From Flavobacteriales bacterium UBA7666 (GTDB taxonomy: Bacteria; Bacteroidota; Bacteroidia; Flavobacteriales_D; Crocinitomicaceae): a stretch of 64,000 bases of DNA. Location: NCBI GenBank assembly GCA_002483265.1, contig DLHO01000005.1, positions 111,262-175,261 on the forward strand. The letters run 5' to 3'. The notes beneath the pieces were generated by a model. That model did no database searches and had not been told where the DNA came from. It worked only from the letters and a program-made list of their open reading frames with translations. The translations under genes and the position numbers were made by a program. Positions 34,458 to 44,187 of this stretch are shown here, piece by piece; within the stretch, counting starts at the first letter, position 1; each line of letters starts with the position of its first letter.

Positions 34458-35013
34458 ACCCGGAATTCGTAAACTGATTATCACGCTTTCTATCATTATC
34501 CCAATTGTAGTCGCAGCATTGTTTAAAGTGAAGATTGAAGGATACGATTGGCATTTTCTACCTTCAATCTATGCGTGTATCAATGGTCTGACAGCTGTTC
34601 TTTTGGTTGTTGCACTTATTGCTATTAAACAAAAAAAAGTCAGTCTGCACGAAGGAATCATCAAAGTATGTATGGGTCTTTCTGTTTTGTTCTTATTACT
34701 TTACATTGCTTATCACATGACTTCAGATCCAACAGTTTATGGAGATTTGAATGGAAGCGGCGGTAAACTGGATAAATATGAAGCGCTGAACGTATCAGCT
34801 GCAAGTCAAATTACCTATTACATTATCCTTATCACGCATATTATCTTAAGCATTGCAGTCATTCCAATGGTTCTTTTCTCTTATTTGTATGCCTGGGAAG
34901 GAAAATACGATAAACACAGAAAGTGGACTAAAATCACCTGGCCTTTGTGGTTTTATGTTGCTGCAAGTGGAGTAGTTGTTTATATTATGATTTCTCCATA
35001 TTACCCGCATTAA
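34435..35013 (+). CDS. DUF420 family membrane protein
   Basis: 192 residues from ATG 34435; a TTG two codons earlier is the only alternative. Five membrane helices with the family pattern: HFLPSIYACINGLTA, the His of LYIAYHMTSDP, the His in ILITHIILSI and the final WPLWFYVAASGVVVYIM. DUF420 proteins are encoded next to SCO and oxidase genes and are thought to help assemble the oxidase (CtaM-like). It is the last gene of the operon. Confidence 0.9.
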   Translation: MESTQSTKPGIRKLIITLSIIIPIVVAALFKVKIEGYDWHFLPSIYACINGLTAVLLVVALIAIKQKKVSLHEGIIKVCMGLSVLFLLLYIAYHMTSDPTVYGDLNGSGGKLDKYEALNVSAASQITYYIILITHIILSIAVIPMVLFSYLYAWEGKYDKHRKWTKITWPLWFYVAASGVVVYIMISPYYPH

Positions 35014-35104
35014 CTAATTACGAATTCCGAATTGTGTGATTAAACTAACCGGATAGAATTTGTCGTCCTCGTTAGAAAATAAGAAAGTGGGTTTGATTTT
35101 TTAT

Positions 35105-35932
35105 TCAGGGTTGCGGGCAGCTTTTCTTTCCACCCATTCGAAGCATCAGACCTATTCCGAAGAAAGTATACCAATCTCTGGAAGCGCGGTTTCCTCTTTG
35201 TGCAAAGCGGTTTCCGTCTAAGCTTCTATTACTCAATGCCGCAGAAGTAGGGCCATTCTGAGCTGCTAAAAGAACCGGATCAGCATAACGGTATCCGCCT
35301 ACGTCATCCAAATAGTCTGTAAACATAAACCGGATCCCGTACTCAACATTCAATCCGATATTTTCTGTAATGGAAATGCGCGCTCCCATGGCAAGCGGCA
35401 CTCCCAATTGAATTCTGGAATATTTGCCTTTATCGGCTAAATCTGTTCCCTGACCTTCTGTACCCAACGGCTGCAATTCGATCATTGATCCATTGTAATT
35501 AGCCATCGGATTAATTCGTGTCAAGGATAATTCAGCTAATAGGTAAGCCGTACCTTTGTATCTTCTATTCCCAATTTCAAAGGGGAAATAAGTCACTTCA
35601 ATACCTGTTCCAAACTCAAACAAATCGGATTGAAAGGAAAGGTTTCTGTTTTTAAAAAATGCATTGCTTTGTTCGCTGTCATATCCTTCAATTTTCCCGT
35701 AAGTAAAATTCAAACGATAGGCTAAACGCGCATTAATGTTATAGCGATAGAGTAATTGTCCTGCGATATTTGTATGCTTGAAATGCGCCTGATTCAAATC
35801 ACCGATATAGTAGCTTCCGCCTACCATGAAGCCAACTTCAGAGCGTGACAAACCATTATGTCTGTGCGCCTTTTGACTCCAAGAATAAGAAGTTAACATA
35901 CAAAGCAATAAAATCAGAATTCTGTTCTGCAT
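35105..35932 (-). CDS. Outer-membrane protein, DUF6089 / PorG-like
   Basis: 275 residues with a signal peptide (1-19, SYSWSQ) and a barrel-like strand pattern. Motifs EVGFMVGGSYYIGDLNQ, GKIEGYDSEQSN and LFEFGTGIEVTYFPFEIG fit the DUF6089 family, which includes PorG of the type IX secretion system. The rest of the T9SS machinery is not nearby, so the assignment as PorG itself is tentative; other DUF6089 members are plain outer-membrane barrels. Confidence 0.65.
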   Translation of the reverse strand: MQNRILILLLCMLTSYSWSQKAHRHNGLSRSEVGFMVGGSYYIGDLNQAHFKHTNIAGQLLYRYNINARLAYRLNFTYGKIEGYDSEQSNAFFKNRNLSFQSDLFEFGTGIEVTYFPFEIGNRRYKGTAYLLAELSLTRINPMANYNGSMIELQPLGTEGQGTDLADKGKYSRIQLGVPLAMGARISITENIGLNVEYGIRFMFTDYLDDVGGYRYADPVLLAAQNGPTSAALSNRSLDGNRFAQRGNRASRDWYTFFGIGLMLRMGGKKSCPQP

Positions 35933-35957
35933 AGGGATATAACGAATTTGGATGCGA

Positions 35958-36971
35958 TTAATTGTGTGTTCCGGCAGTCATTGGAACTAAAATCCCTTTC
36001 TTAATCAACAACTCCGCAATTTGAATTGCATTTGTTGCCGCCCCTTTTCTTAAATTATCAGCTACTACCCACATGTTCAATGTTTTCTCCTGACTTTCAT
36101 CTCTTCGGATTCTTCCTACAAATACATCGTCTTTAGATTGTGCAAAACGAGGCATTGGATACGAATTTGTTGTCGGATCATCTTTTAAAGTAATTCCCGG
36201 AGTTTCGTGAAGCAATTTGCGAACGTCAGCCAAATCAAATTCTCTTTCGAATTCCACATTGACAGCTTCTGAATGTCCGCCAACAACCGGAACACGCACT
36301 GCAGTTGCAGTAACTGAAATGGAAGGATCCAATATTTTTTTGGTCTCATTGGTCAATTTCATTTCTTCTTTGGTATATCCATTGTCCAAAAATGAATCGC
36401 AATGAGGAATACAGTTTTTATCGATTGGGTAATTGTAAGCCATTTCTCCTGAAATACCTGCACGTTCGTTTTCCAATTGCTGAACTGCCTTTACTCCGGT
36501 TCCGGTAATGGATTGATAGGTTGAGACAACTACGCGTTTTACTCCGTAAGCTTTATGTAAAGGTGCAAGTGCCATCAATAACTGAATGGTACTGCAATTT
36601 GGATTTGCAATGATCTTGTCTGATTCGGTCAAACTATCTCCATTAATTTCAGGAATGATCAATTTTTTATCCGGATGCATTCTCCATGCAGAACTATTAT
36701 CAATCACAGTTGTTCCAACTGCTTCAAACCTAGGAGCCCACTCTAAGGAAGTTTCACCACCTGCGGAAAAAATAGCAACATCCGGTTTCATTGTAACAGC
36801 AGTAGCCAGATCCACAACCGGAAATTCCAAACCACCGAATTCGATTTTCTTACCAACCGACTTTTCTGAAGCTACCGGGATCAATTCTGTAATCGGAAAG
36901 GAGCGTTCTTTCAACACTTCCATCATTACATTTCCAACCATACCTGTTGCTCCAACAACTGCTACTCTCAT
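35958..36971 (-). CDS. asd: Aspartate-semialdehyde dehydrogenase
   Basis: 337 residues from ATG 36971 (MRVAVVGATGMVG); the TTG two codons earlier is not needed. It reduces aspartyl phosphate to aspartate semialdehyde for lysine, threonine, methionine and diaminopimelate synthesis. The NADP loop GATGMVG, the catalytic Cys in NPNCSTIQL (about 126-134) and the His in GGHSEAVN are present. Own -7 box (36989-36996). An AT-rich palindromic gap separates it from the divergent helicase. Confidence 0.96.
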   Translation of the reverse strand: MRVAVVGATGMVGNVMMEVLKERSFPITELIPVASEKSVGKKIEFGGLEFPVVDLATAVTMKPDVAIFSAGGETSLEWAPRFEAVGTTVIDNSSAWRMHPDKKLIIPEINGDSLTESDKIIANPNCSTIQLLMALAPLHKAYGVKRVVVSTYQSITGTGVKAVQQLENERAGISGEMAYNYPIDKNCIPHCDSFLDNGYTKEEMKLTNETKKILDPSISVTATAVRVPVVGGHSEAVNVEFEREFDLADVRKLLHETPGITLKDDPTTNSYPMPRFAQSKDDVFVGRIRRDESQEKTLNMWVVADNLRKGAATNAIQIAELLIKKGILVPMTAGTHN

Positions 36972-36988
36972 AACCAAAAAATTTTACA

Positions 36989-36996
36989 CAAAAATA
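36989..36996 (-). promoter_or_regulatory. -7 box of asd
   Basis: TATTTTTG on the minus strand, exact TAnnTTTG, 17 bp before the ATG. Confidence 0.45.
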
Positions 36997-37006
36997 ACTC
37001 TTACTT

Positions 37007-37140
37007 CAATTGAAAATTGAAAATGTAGAATTGAAAAGTTAAAGAAATTGAAATGCTAACCCCGATCAGCCTTAACTGACTCTGTGACTTTTCAATTATC
37101 CATTCTCCATTTTATCTTTTCTCTTTTAACTTCTCAATTG
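37007..37140. repeat. AT-rich imperfect palindrome in the asd/helicase gap
   Basis: Left side repeats AATTGAAAA words (CAATTGAAAATTGAAAATG, AGAATTGAAAAGTTAAAG). The right side carries their complements (CTTTTCAATTATCCATTCTC, CTTTTAACTTCTCAATTG). No reading frame. Similar AATTGAAA-word hairpins lie at 15829-15895 and 48380-48440. Confidence 0.55.
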
Positions 37141-37147
37141 ATTGTCG

Positions 37148-37155
37148 TACCTTTG
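37148..37155 (+). promoter_or_regulatory. -7 box of the DEAD-box helicase gene
   Basis: TACCTTTG, exact consensus, leaves a leader of about 85 nt before the ATG at 37246. Long leaders are common for cold-responsive helicases, but no specific element is visible. Confidence 0.5.
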
Positions 37156-37245
37156 CACTGGAAAAAATCATTTTCTGCCGATTTGAAGTGAGGAAAAGTT
37201 CATCACACGTGACAATCAGTTCGGACAATTTTACAGAACAATTTC

Positions 37246-38367
37246 ATGCAATTTGATGAATTAAACTTGCTTCCACATTTATTGGATGCACTAAAAGAAT
37301 TAGAATACACTACTCCAACACCTATTCAAGAACAATCGATACCCAGTTTATTAGAAGGAAAAGACCTATTCGGTTGCGCCCAAACCGGTACTGGAAAAAC
37401 AGCCGCTTTCGCATTACCAATTTTACAACATTTGGATCCGGATGGCCAAATAAAAGGAAAAAGACCTATTCGTTGTTTGGTTTTGGCTCCTACAAGAGAA
37501 TTAGCAAATCAAATCAACGATAGTTTTAAAGCTTACGGGAAATTTTCCAAGCTAAGATCTATGGTGATTTTTGGCGGTGTGAATCAAAACAAACAAGTCA
37601 ATCAACTGAATGCCGGAATAGATATTTTGGTTGCAACTCCAGGACGTTTATTGGACTTAATGAATCAAGGACATATTCACTTGTCTAAAATCACACACTT
37701 TGTATTAGATGAAGCGGACCGTATGCTAGACATGGGTTTCATTCATGATATTAAAAAGATCCTTCCTCGTTTACCTAAAAACAAACAGAATATCTTTTTC
37801 TCTGCGACCATTTCTCCAACAATCATGGAGCTTGCAGGAACTATTTTATTCGACCCGGTAAATGTGCGTGTAACACCGGTTTCTTCCACGGCAGAAATCG
37901 TTGAACAGTTTGTTTATTATGTGGAAAAAGCGGAAAAACGAACTTTTTTGAAGCAATTGATCAAAAGCGAGAATATTTCTCATGCAATTGTTTTTACACG
38001 AACTAAACATGGTGCAGACCGCGTGGCAAGAGAGTTGACAAAATCCGGACATAAAGCGGAAGCAATTCATGGAGATAAATCTCAAAATGCGCGCGAAAGA
38101 GCTTTGGCCGGATTCAAAAATCGTACGGTAAGTTTCTTGATCGCAACAGATATTGCTTCTCGTGGTATCGACATTGATCAGTTAGAATATGTTATCAATT
38201 TTGAAATTCCGGAAGTAGCCGAAACATATGTTCACCGCATTGGTCGAACAGGTCGTGCGGGTTCAAGCGGAATTGCATTAACCATGTGCTCAAGCGAGGA
38301 AAAGGCTAATTTGAAAGCGATTCAGAAGTTAATCAATCAGCAAATTCCTGAGCGAAAGCTGAAATAA
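37246..38367 (+). CDS. DEAD-box ATP-dependent RNA helicase
   Basis: 373 residues, a compact helicase core with no C-terminal tail. All motifs are in place: AQTGTGKT (I), PTRELA (Ia), TPGRLLDL (Ib), VLDEADRM (II), FSATI (III, SAT), IVFTRTKHGADR (IV), ATDIASRGIDI (V), HRIGRTGRAG (VI). It unwinds RNA in ribosome assembly, decay or cold adaptation; RhlE-type is the nearest by pattern. The missing basic tail distinguishes it from longer Bacteroidota RhlE homologues. Confidence 0.95.
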   Translation: MQFDELNLLPHLLDALKELEYTTPTPIQEQSIPSLLEGKDLFGCAQTGTGKTAAFALPILQHLDPDGQIKGKRPIRCLVLAPTRELANQINDSFKAYGKFSKLRSMVIFGGVNQNKQVNQLNAGIDILVATPGRLLDLMNQGHIHLSKITHFVLDEADRMLDMGFIHDIKKILPRLPKNKQNIFFSATISPTIMELAGTILFDPVNVRVTPVSSTAEIVEQFVYYVEKAEKRTFLKQLIKSENISHAIVFTRTKHGADRVARELTKSGHKAEAIHGDKSQNARERALAGFKNRTVSFLIATDIASRGIDIDQLEYVINFEIPEVAETYVHRIGRTGRAGSSGIALTMCSSEEKANLKAIQKLINQQIPERKLK

Positions 38368-38420
38368 ACTTGTGATATTCAGAAATTTCAATGTAAACTA
38401 TTGAATTTACTTCTTCAGAA

Positions 38421-38457
38421 AGTCGGACTTTTGTATATTTAGTCCGACTTAATTTTT
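38421..38457 (+). terminator. Hairpin directly before the LTD-protein start codon
   Basis: Perfect 9-bp arms AGTCGGACT (38421-38429) and AGTCCGACT (38441-38449), then TAATTTTT reaching the ATG at 38458. It looks like the helicase terminator. Since its T-run touches the next start codon, it could instead be a 5' control element of the secreted-protein gene. Confidence 0.65.
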
Positions 38458-41019
38458 ATGAAGACACTTTTCATTGTTCTTACACTACTTTTTCCCCTTC
38501 TTGGTTGGAATCAGGTACTGGATGATTTTTCGGACGGAGATTTCACTTCGAATCCTGTCTGGAATGGCACCAATTCAACTTACATAGTAAACGCGGGTCA
38601 GGAATTACAATTAAGTAATACCATTGCAGCAAGTTCCTATTTGTCAACTCCTCATAATTTATCTTCTTTAGATAACAAGCAGTGGGAATTGTTGGTTCGC
38701 CAAACCTTTGCTCCAAGTTCCAGTAATTTTGGAAGGGTTTATCTTACTTCCAGTTCAGCTGATCTAAGCACCAATCCGGATGGATTTTACCTGCAATTTG
38801 GGGAAGCTGGTTCAATAGATGCCGTAAGATTATTCAAAATCATTTCCGGAGTTTCTACTCAAATCTGTGCCTCACCGGACGGACAAATCGCTGCTTCATT
38901 TACCACTAGAGTAAAAGTTGTAAGAGATAACACCGGTCTTTGGCAATTGTACGTGGACGCAAGTGGCGGAACAAATTTTGGAAGTGCTTACACAGGAACA
39001 GATGCCGCCGCTCTTATTGGAACTCATTTCGGAGTTTCTCAAACATACACCGCTTCAAATGCAAATAAATTCTATTATGATGATGTCTACATCGGAGATG
39101 AAATTGTTGACACGCAAGCCCCGACTCTTGTAAGTTCAACTGTCATTACAAATTCTCAGATCGATCTGTTATTTAGTGAGCCGGTTGGTGGAATTACTAT
39201 GCTCCAAACGAGCAACTATTCACTAAATCCGAGCATTCCTGTTTCTAATGTGTCTGTTGACGGAACAAATGCCGCATTACTTCATCTTATTTTGGGAACA
39301 ACACTAACCAATGGTCAAAGCTATACCATTACGGTTGCAAGTATTGAAGATGCTTTTGGAAATACTTCCTCTAATTTGACAGGAAATTTTACCTATTTAG
39401 TTGGTGAAGCTGCCGTTAACGGGGATGTCGTTATTTCGGAGGTGATGGTAGATCCTTCACCGGTAATCGGCTTACCTGAATTAGAGTTTATTGAAATTTA
39501 CAACAAGAGCACCAAATACATTGATCTTTCCAATTGGAAATTGGGAGACCAAAGCGGTGACGGAACCATTCTATCCGGGTTCATTAGTCCCGGACAGTAT
39601 AAAATTCTTTGTGCTACTTCAAGCATAGCGGAATTTCCGGGTTCTTATTCGGTGAGCAGTTTTCCCAGTTACAATAATTCGAGTGATGATGTGGTTTTGA
39701 AAGACAATTCAGGAATAATTATTGATAAAATATCTTACACTGATTCCTGGTATCAAGATCCGATTAAAAAAGCCGGTGGTTATACGCTGGAGTTGATTAA
39801 TCCAACTGATCCGTGTTCTGATGCTTCTAATTGGATTGCTTCTAACAGTGCTTCCGGAGGAACTCCCGGAACTCAAAATTCAGTATACAACATCACTCCG
39901 GATACTCAAATTCCAACCTTAACGAGTTTAGTCGCTTTAAGCCCGAATTATCTGGAAGTTCATTTTTCAGAAGGAATGGATTCTGTGAGTTTGGTCAATG
40001 CCATTTTCACTTCAAATCCGAATCTAACGGTTCAATCTATTGCTGTTCCGTCTATTTTCAGTAATCAGGCAACCATTACTTTTAATGAGAACCTTGTTTT
40101 AAGTCAGCATTATAGTTTTTCGTATGGCTCTGTTAGTGATTGCTGGTTAAATACTACAACTTTATTGGGGAATTTTGCATTGGCTGATGTTCCACAAACT
40201 GGAGATTTGGTCATTAACGAGATTCTATTTGACCCTGCAACCGGCGGATCTGATTTTGTAGAGGTCTATAATCGTTCTTCCAAGGTCATTAATTTAAAAG
40301 ATCTGTTTATCGCCAATGCAAGTGGTGATACGGTTCAATTGACTCAAAATTATTTTCTGAATCCGGCATCATATATTGTTTTAACTCCTGACAGCAACTC
40401 TCAAAAAAGTATTTTTCCGGAAGCAGTTTCAGGACGGTTCTATGCAACTTCGCTTCCTTCTTTGAATAACGATTCTTCCACCATTCAATTGCTCTACAAT
40501 TCATTAGTAATTGATAAAGTAAGCTATACTGAAGATTGGCATTTGTCGCTCATCGACGATACCGAAAACAAAACATTGGAACGTATTAATCCGGAAGGAG
40601 CTTCATCAAGCGCTTCTAATTGGCATACTGCTGCTGAAACAATCGGGTTTGGAACGCCGGGAAAATTGAATTCCCAGTATCTATCCGGAAGTGTCTCTTC
40701 TACATTTGGAACAACAGAACCCATTTTTTCTCCTGACAATGATGGTTTTCAGGATGTGTTGTTGTTTCAATACAACTTTGAAATTGGAATGATTGCCACA
40801 CTCAAAATCTTCGACAATCAGGGTCGCGAAGTTCATACCTTGTTTTCAAGTGAATTACTGGGTCAACAGGGAAGTTTTACCTGGGATGGGGTTATGTCTA
40901 ACAATCAAAAAGCGCCTATCGGAATCTACATTGCTGTAATAGAAGCTTTTTCCGTTGAAGGTGGTGGAAAGCAATTCGCGAAACGAGTAGGGTTTACTTT
41001 GGCGGGAAAACTGGATTAA
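38458..41019 (+). CDS. Large secreted protein with lamin-tail and Ig-like domains
   Basis: 853 residues: signal peptide (1-19), a jelly-roll/LamG-like domain (about 20-215), an SbsA-type Ig domain (about 218-315), a lamin-tail domain (about 320-450, VNGDVVISEVMVDPSP, FIEIYNKSTKYIDLSNWKLG), a second Ig domain (about 470-570), a second lamin-tail domain (about 578-710, GDLVINEILFDPATGG), and a FlgD-like C-terminal sandwich (about 735-853, FSPDNDGFQDVLLFQY). These are extracellular, adhesin-like modules; the C-terminal part probably serves T9SS export. No enzyme domain. Confidence 0.87.
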   Translation: MKTLFIVLTLLFPLLGWNQVLDDFSDGDFTSNPVWNGTNSTYIVNAGQELQLSNTIAASSYLSTPHNLSSLDNKQWELLVRQTFAPSSSNFGRVYLTSSSADLSTNPDGFYLQFGEAGSIDAVRLFKIISGVSTQICASPDGQIAASFTTRVKVVRDNTGLWQLYVDASGGTNFGSAYTGTDAAALIGTHFGVSQTYTASNANKFYYDDVYIGDEIVDTQAPTLVSSTVITNSQIDLLFSEPVGGITMLQTSNYSLNPSIPVSNVSVDGTNAALLHLILGTTLTNGQSYTITVASIEDAFGNTSSNLTGNFTYLVGEAAVNGDVVISEVMVDPSPVIGLPELEFIEIYNKSTKYIDLSNWKLGDQSGDGTILSGFISPGQYKILCATSSIAEFPGSYSVSSFPSYNNSSDDVVLKDNSGIIIDKISYTDSWYQDPIKKAGGYTLELINPTDPCSDASNWIASNSASGGTPGTQNSVYNITPDTQIPTLTSLVALSPNYLEVHFSEGMDSVSLVNAIFTSNPNLTVQSIAVPSIFSNQATITFNENLVLSQHYSFSYGSVSDCWLNTTTLLGNFALADVPQTGDLVINEILFDPATGGSDFVEVYNRSSKVINLKDLFIANASGDTVQLTQNYFLNPASYIVLTPDSNSQKSIFPEAVSGRFYATSLPSLNNDSSTIQLLYNSLVIDKVSYTEDWHLSLIDDTENKTLERINPEGASSSASNWHTAAETIGFGTPGKLNSQYLSGSVSSTFGTTEPIFSPDNDGFQDVLLFQYNFEIGMIATLKIFDNQGREVHTLFSSELLGQQGSFTWDGVMSNNQKAPIGIYIAVIEAFSVEGGGKQFAKRVGFTLAGKLD

Positions 41020-41108
41020 ACCTTCTGCTTAAGTAATTCATTATCAATTTATTCTAAAATAATCCTATTTATCTGAGATCACAGTGATTAAATAACGTTG
41101 CAAAAAGC

Positions 41109-41116
41109 TAATTTTG
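41109..41116 (+). promoter_or_regulatory. -7 box of the 509-residue secreted protein gene
   Basis: TAATTTTG, exact TAnnTTTG, 26 bp before the ATG at 41142. Confidence 0.45.
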
Positions 41117-41141
41117 CGTTGAAATTTAAATCACCATCTAA

Positions 41142-42671
41142 ATGAAACGAACTATTCTGTTCCTAACAATTCTATTTTTTTCGGCTCAATTCCACACTTT
41201 TGGGCAAACCAAAAAAACGGTATTTGACGCAAAATTCAATCTGTCTGAAGAAGTAAAAGGTAAAGGATTTGGCTTTATGACTTTGGGTTCCGATGGAACT
41301 TATACTTATTCTCTTAGTGTCAAAGGGCTTAATTTAATGATGATTCCGATCGGATTCAAATACATCATCAATAAATTCGACTCAAAAATGAATCGGGTTC
41401 TTTCCCAAAAAGTTCCGATGAAAACCGACATTTACAAACTTGGAATGTATCGTGCACCACTCGACATGAAAATGATCGATAACCGGTTGATCCAAACTGT
41501 AAGCACACTGGATAAAAAAACTGAAACACGAAGCATCTACCTGATTGAATACGACAAAGACAATCTTCAGCAAACGAATAATCTTCAAGTTGGATCTTTT
41601 CCTGAAAAAGGAAAACAGAAAAACGATGTCAATGCTTTTTTCGATCCCAAAAACAATCAGGAATTCGCACTTGTAGTACAATCGTCCAAAAATTCTGATA
41701 ATTCAAAGGCTACTCTCTTCGTGATTAACAACGAGCTGGAAACAACACTGAAAACAGAATTTGATGTTGTGGGTGAATATGACAAAACAGCTTTCGGAGA
41801 TTACATCATTTCTGAAAATTCCATCGCTTTTACCTGTAAAACAAAAGGCGGAAAAAATGAATCCGATAAGCTTGACTTCTACGTAATTGACCGAAAAAGT
41901 GAAGATCTGCAGCAATTTGAAATCTCACTTGGAGACATCGGTAACAGTATTTCTGATTTTGAGTGTGCAATGGATGCTTCGGGAAAACTTCATATTTCCG
42001 GATTCTACAGCTCAGGTGTTAAAAAAACCAATGATTCGGGAGGTGTTTTTACTCAAATCTATGATACGAAATCCGGTGAAAAACTAAGTGAAGACGTACA
42101 TCCTTTTACGTTTGATTTCATCACTGAGAATATGTCGGAAAAACAAAAGAGCAAAACTGAAAAGAAGATGAATAAAGGAAAGGATTTCGACATTTATGAA
42201 TATTTGGTAAGAGAAGTGATTCCAAATAATGACGGAAGTTCTATTTTGGTAGCTGAACGTTTTCGCTATTACGAAACAAGCTATACTGATTCCAAAGGAA
42301 ACAGACATACTACACCACATTATATCCATGCTGACTTAATTACTGTAAGAACAAATAAAGAAGGAGATATTGAATGGGTGGAGCGATTCAAGAAATTCAA
42401 TCATGCAACAAATGCCATGGCGGGAGAAATGCTTTTCCATAATGTAGCAGATCATTTCTATGTGGTGTTCTCAGAAGAAGGAAAACTGAAGATGGCTGAG
42501 ATCAATAAAAAAGATGGAACCAGCAAGTCAAAAGATGTATTCACTAAAGATCAAATCGGGAATTATGTTCCTTCTTTGGGAAGCAGTGTTCAAACTTCAC
42601 CAACAGACTATATGAGTCAGCTTATACGCATAAAAAAGGCGAAGATTCTAACTGTTTCTTTCGAAAAATAA
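41142..42671 (+). CDS. Secreted protein of unknown function
   Basis: 509 residues with a signal peptide (1-21, AQFHTFGQ). The mature part is rich in Lys, Asp and Ser and alternates strands, for example SDFECAMDASGKLHISGFYS and DHFYVVFSEEGKLKMAEIN, suggesting a propeller-like fold of six or seven blades. A Lys/Glu-rich loop lies at about 327-345. No T9SS sorting domain and no enzyme motif. Probably periplasmic. It shares a bidirectional terminator with pyk. Confidence 0.7.
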   Translation: MKRTILFLTILFFSAQFHTFGQTKKTVFDAKFNLSEEVKGKGFGFMTLGSDGTYTYSLSVKGLNLMMIPIGFKYIINKFDSKMNRVLSQKVPMKTDIYKLGMYRAPLDMKMIDNRLIQTVSTLDKKTETRSIYLIEYDKDNLQQTNNLQVGSFPEKGKQKNDVNAFFDPKNNQEFALVVQSSKNSDNSKATLFVINNELETTLKTEFDVVGEYDKTAFGDYIISENSIAFTCKTKGGKNESDKLDFYVIDRKSEDLQQFEISLGDIGNSISDFECAMDASGKLHISGFYSSGVKKTNDSGGVFTQIYDTKSGEKLSEDVHPFTFDFITENMSEKQKSKTEKKMNKGKDFDIYEYLVREVIPNNDGSSILVAERFRYYETSYTDSKGNRHTTPHYIHADLITVRTNKEGDIEWVERFKKFNHATNAMAGEMLFHNVADHFYVVFSEEGKLKMAEINKKDGTSKSKDVFTKDQIGNYVPSLGSSVQTSPTDYMSQLIRIKKAKILTVSFEK

Positions 42672-42710
42672 TTCCATTAGAAAGAGATATTAACTTCTTC
42701 CTTTAATTAA

Positions 42711-42746
42711 AAAACCCCAATGATTCTCTGAGAACATTGGGGTTTT
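42711..42746. terminator. Bidirectional terminator between the secreted protein and pyk
   Basis: Perfect 10-bp stem AACCCCAATG (42713-42722) and CATTGGGGTT (42735-42744), with A-run before and T-run after, placed between convergent genes. Confidence 0.85.
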
Positions 42747-42768
42747 GCTTTTAAAAGCAGTTTGTTGT

Positions 42769-44187
42769 TTACTCTACGTAACTCAATTTCAACATATTCG
42801 ACTTTCCATTTTCTTCGATCGGAATGGAAGCGATATTAATCACCAAATCACCCTGCTTCAACAATCCTTCTTTTGTCAAAAGGTATTTGATATCTGCAAT
42901 CGTATGATCGGTACTTACTTTTTTATCGTAATAGAATGCTCTTACACCCCAAACCAAACTCAATTGCGTAATAATTTGCTTGTTTCCGGTGAAAACAAAG
43001 ATAGGCGCATTTGGTCTTTGTGAGGCAATTTTATAAGAAGTATATCCGGAATAAGACATGGTAATAATTGCATCCGCCTCAACGCGCTGCGCTAAGCGAC
43101 ATGCATTGAAACAAATCGAATCTGAAATGAAACGCGACTGTGACTTATCCGGAAGTTGATCCTTGTGATAGATTCCGTCAAATTTCTCCATTTCATCTAC
43201 AATGTTCACCATTGTTCGAATGACTTCATTCGGAAACTTACCAACTGAGGTTTCACCTGAAAGCATTACTGCATCTGCGCCGTCCAAAACTGCGTTCGCA
43301 ACATCATTTACTTCTGCGCGAGTGGGTGTCACGTTGGTAATCATACTTTCCATCATCTGGGTTGCCACGATAACCGGTTTCGCATGCTGATGTCCTTTGC
43401 GGATCAACATTTTTTGAATCAATGGAACATTTTGGTAAGGAATCTCCACACCTAAGTCGCCACGAGCCACCATCAATGCATCCGTTACTTTAATGATTTC
43501 ATCAATATCATCGATTGCTTCCGGTTTCTCAATTTTAGCCACTACAAGCGCCTTAGCCTGACGATTGGAGATAATGTGCTTCAACTCAATAATATCTCTT
43601 GCAGAACGCACGAATGACAATCCAATCCAATCTACATCATTGCTCAGAGCAAACTCTAAATCTTCCCGGTCTTTTTCAGTCAATGAAGGCAATGAAATTT
43701 TGGTATTCGGAAGATTTACCCCCTTTTTAGAGGAAAGAATTCCACCGTGGATGACTTTCGCTTTAATTTCAGATTCCCCATTGGTTGATACGATTTCCAT
43801 TTGCAATTTTCCATCATCCAATAGAATGCGTTCTCCTGGTAGTACATCGCGAGGCATTAAGGAATAACTAATCCCAAATCTTTCAGCTGTACCTGTAATT
43901 CGTTCTGTTACAATGGTAACAATGGAACCTTCTTCCATCATCACGCCATTGTTTTCCATTTCGTACGTTCTGATTTTCGGCCCTTGTAAATCTGCCAAAA
44001 TCGAAACATTCAACCCCGTTTCCTGGTTGATTTCACGAATCATGTCAATGCTTTTTTTATGGTCTTCATGAGATCCATGCGAACAATTCAAACGACACAC
44101 GTTCAAACCATCCAATATCATTTGTTTTAATACTTCTTTATCTGCGGTAGCCGGACCTAAGGTTGCTACAATTTTTGTTTTTTTCAT
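42769..44187 (-). CDS. pyk: Pyruvate kinase
   Basis: 472 residues. Makes ATP and pyruvate from phosphoenolpyruvate at the end of glycolysis. Signature sites: RLNCSHGSHEDH (about 32-43), the catalytic lysine in VVAKIEKPEAI (about 216-226), MVARGDLGVEIP and VATQMMESM, followed by a shortish C-terminal regulatory domain. It overlaps the preceding IPExxxVDY gene by 4 bp (ATGA), a linkage conserved in Bacteroidota. Confidence 0.97.
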   Translation of the reverse strand: MKKTKIVATLGPATADKEVLKQMILDGLNVCRLNCSHGSHEDHKKSIDMIREINQETGLNVSILADLQGPKIRTYEMENNGVMMEEGSIVTIVTERITGTAERFGISYSLMPRDVLPGERILLDDGKLQMEIVSTNGESEIKAKVIHGGILSSKKGVNLPNTKISLPSLTEKDREDLEFALSNDVDWIGLSFVRSARDIIELKHIISNRQAKALVVAKIEKPEAIDDIDEIIKVTDALMVARGDLGVEIPYQNVPLIQKMLIRKGHQHAKPVIVATQMMESMITNVTPTRAEVNDVANAVLDGADAVMLSGETSVGKFPNEVIRTMVNIVDEMEKFDGIYHKDQLPDKSQSRFISDSICFNACRLAQRVEADAIITMSYSGYTSYKIASQRPNAPIFVFTGNKQIITQLSLVWGVRAFYYDKKVSTDHTIADIKYLLTKEGLLKQGDLVINIASIPIEENGKSNMLKLSYVE

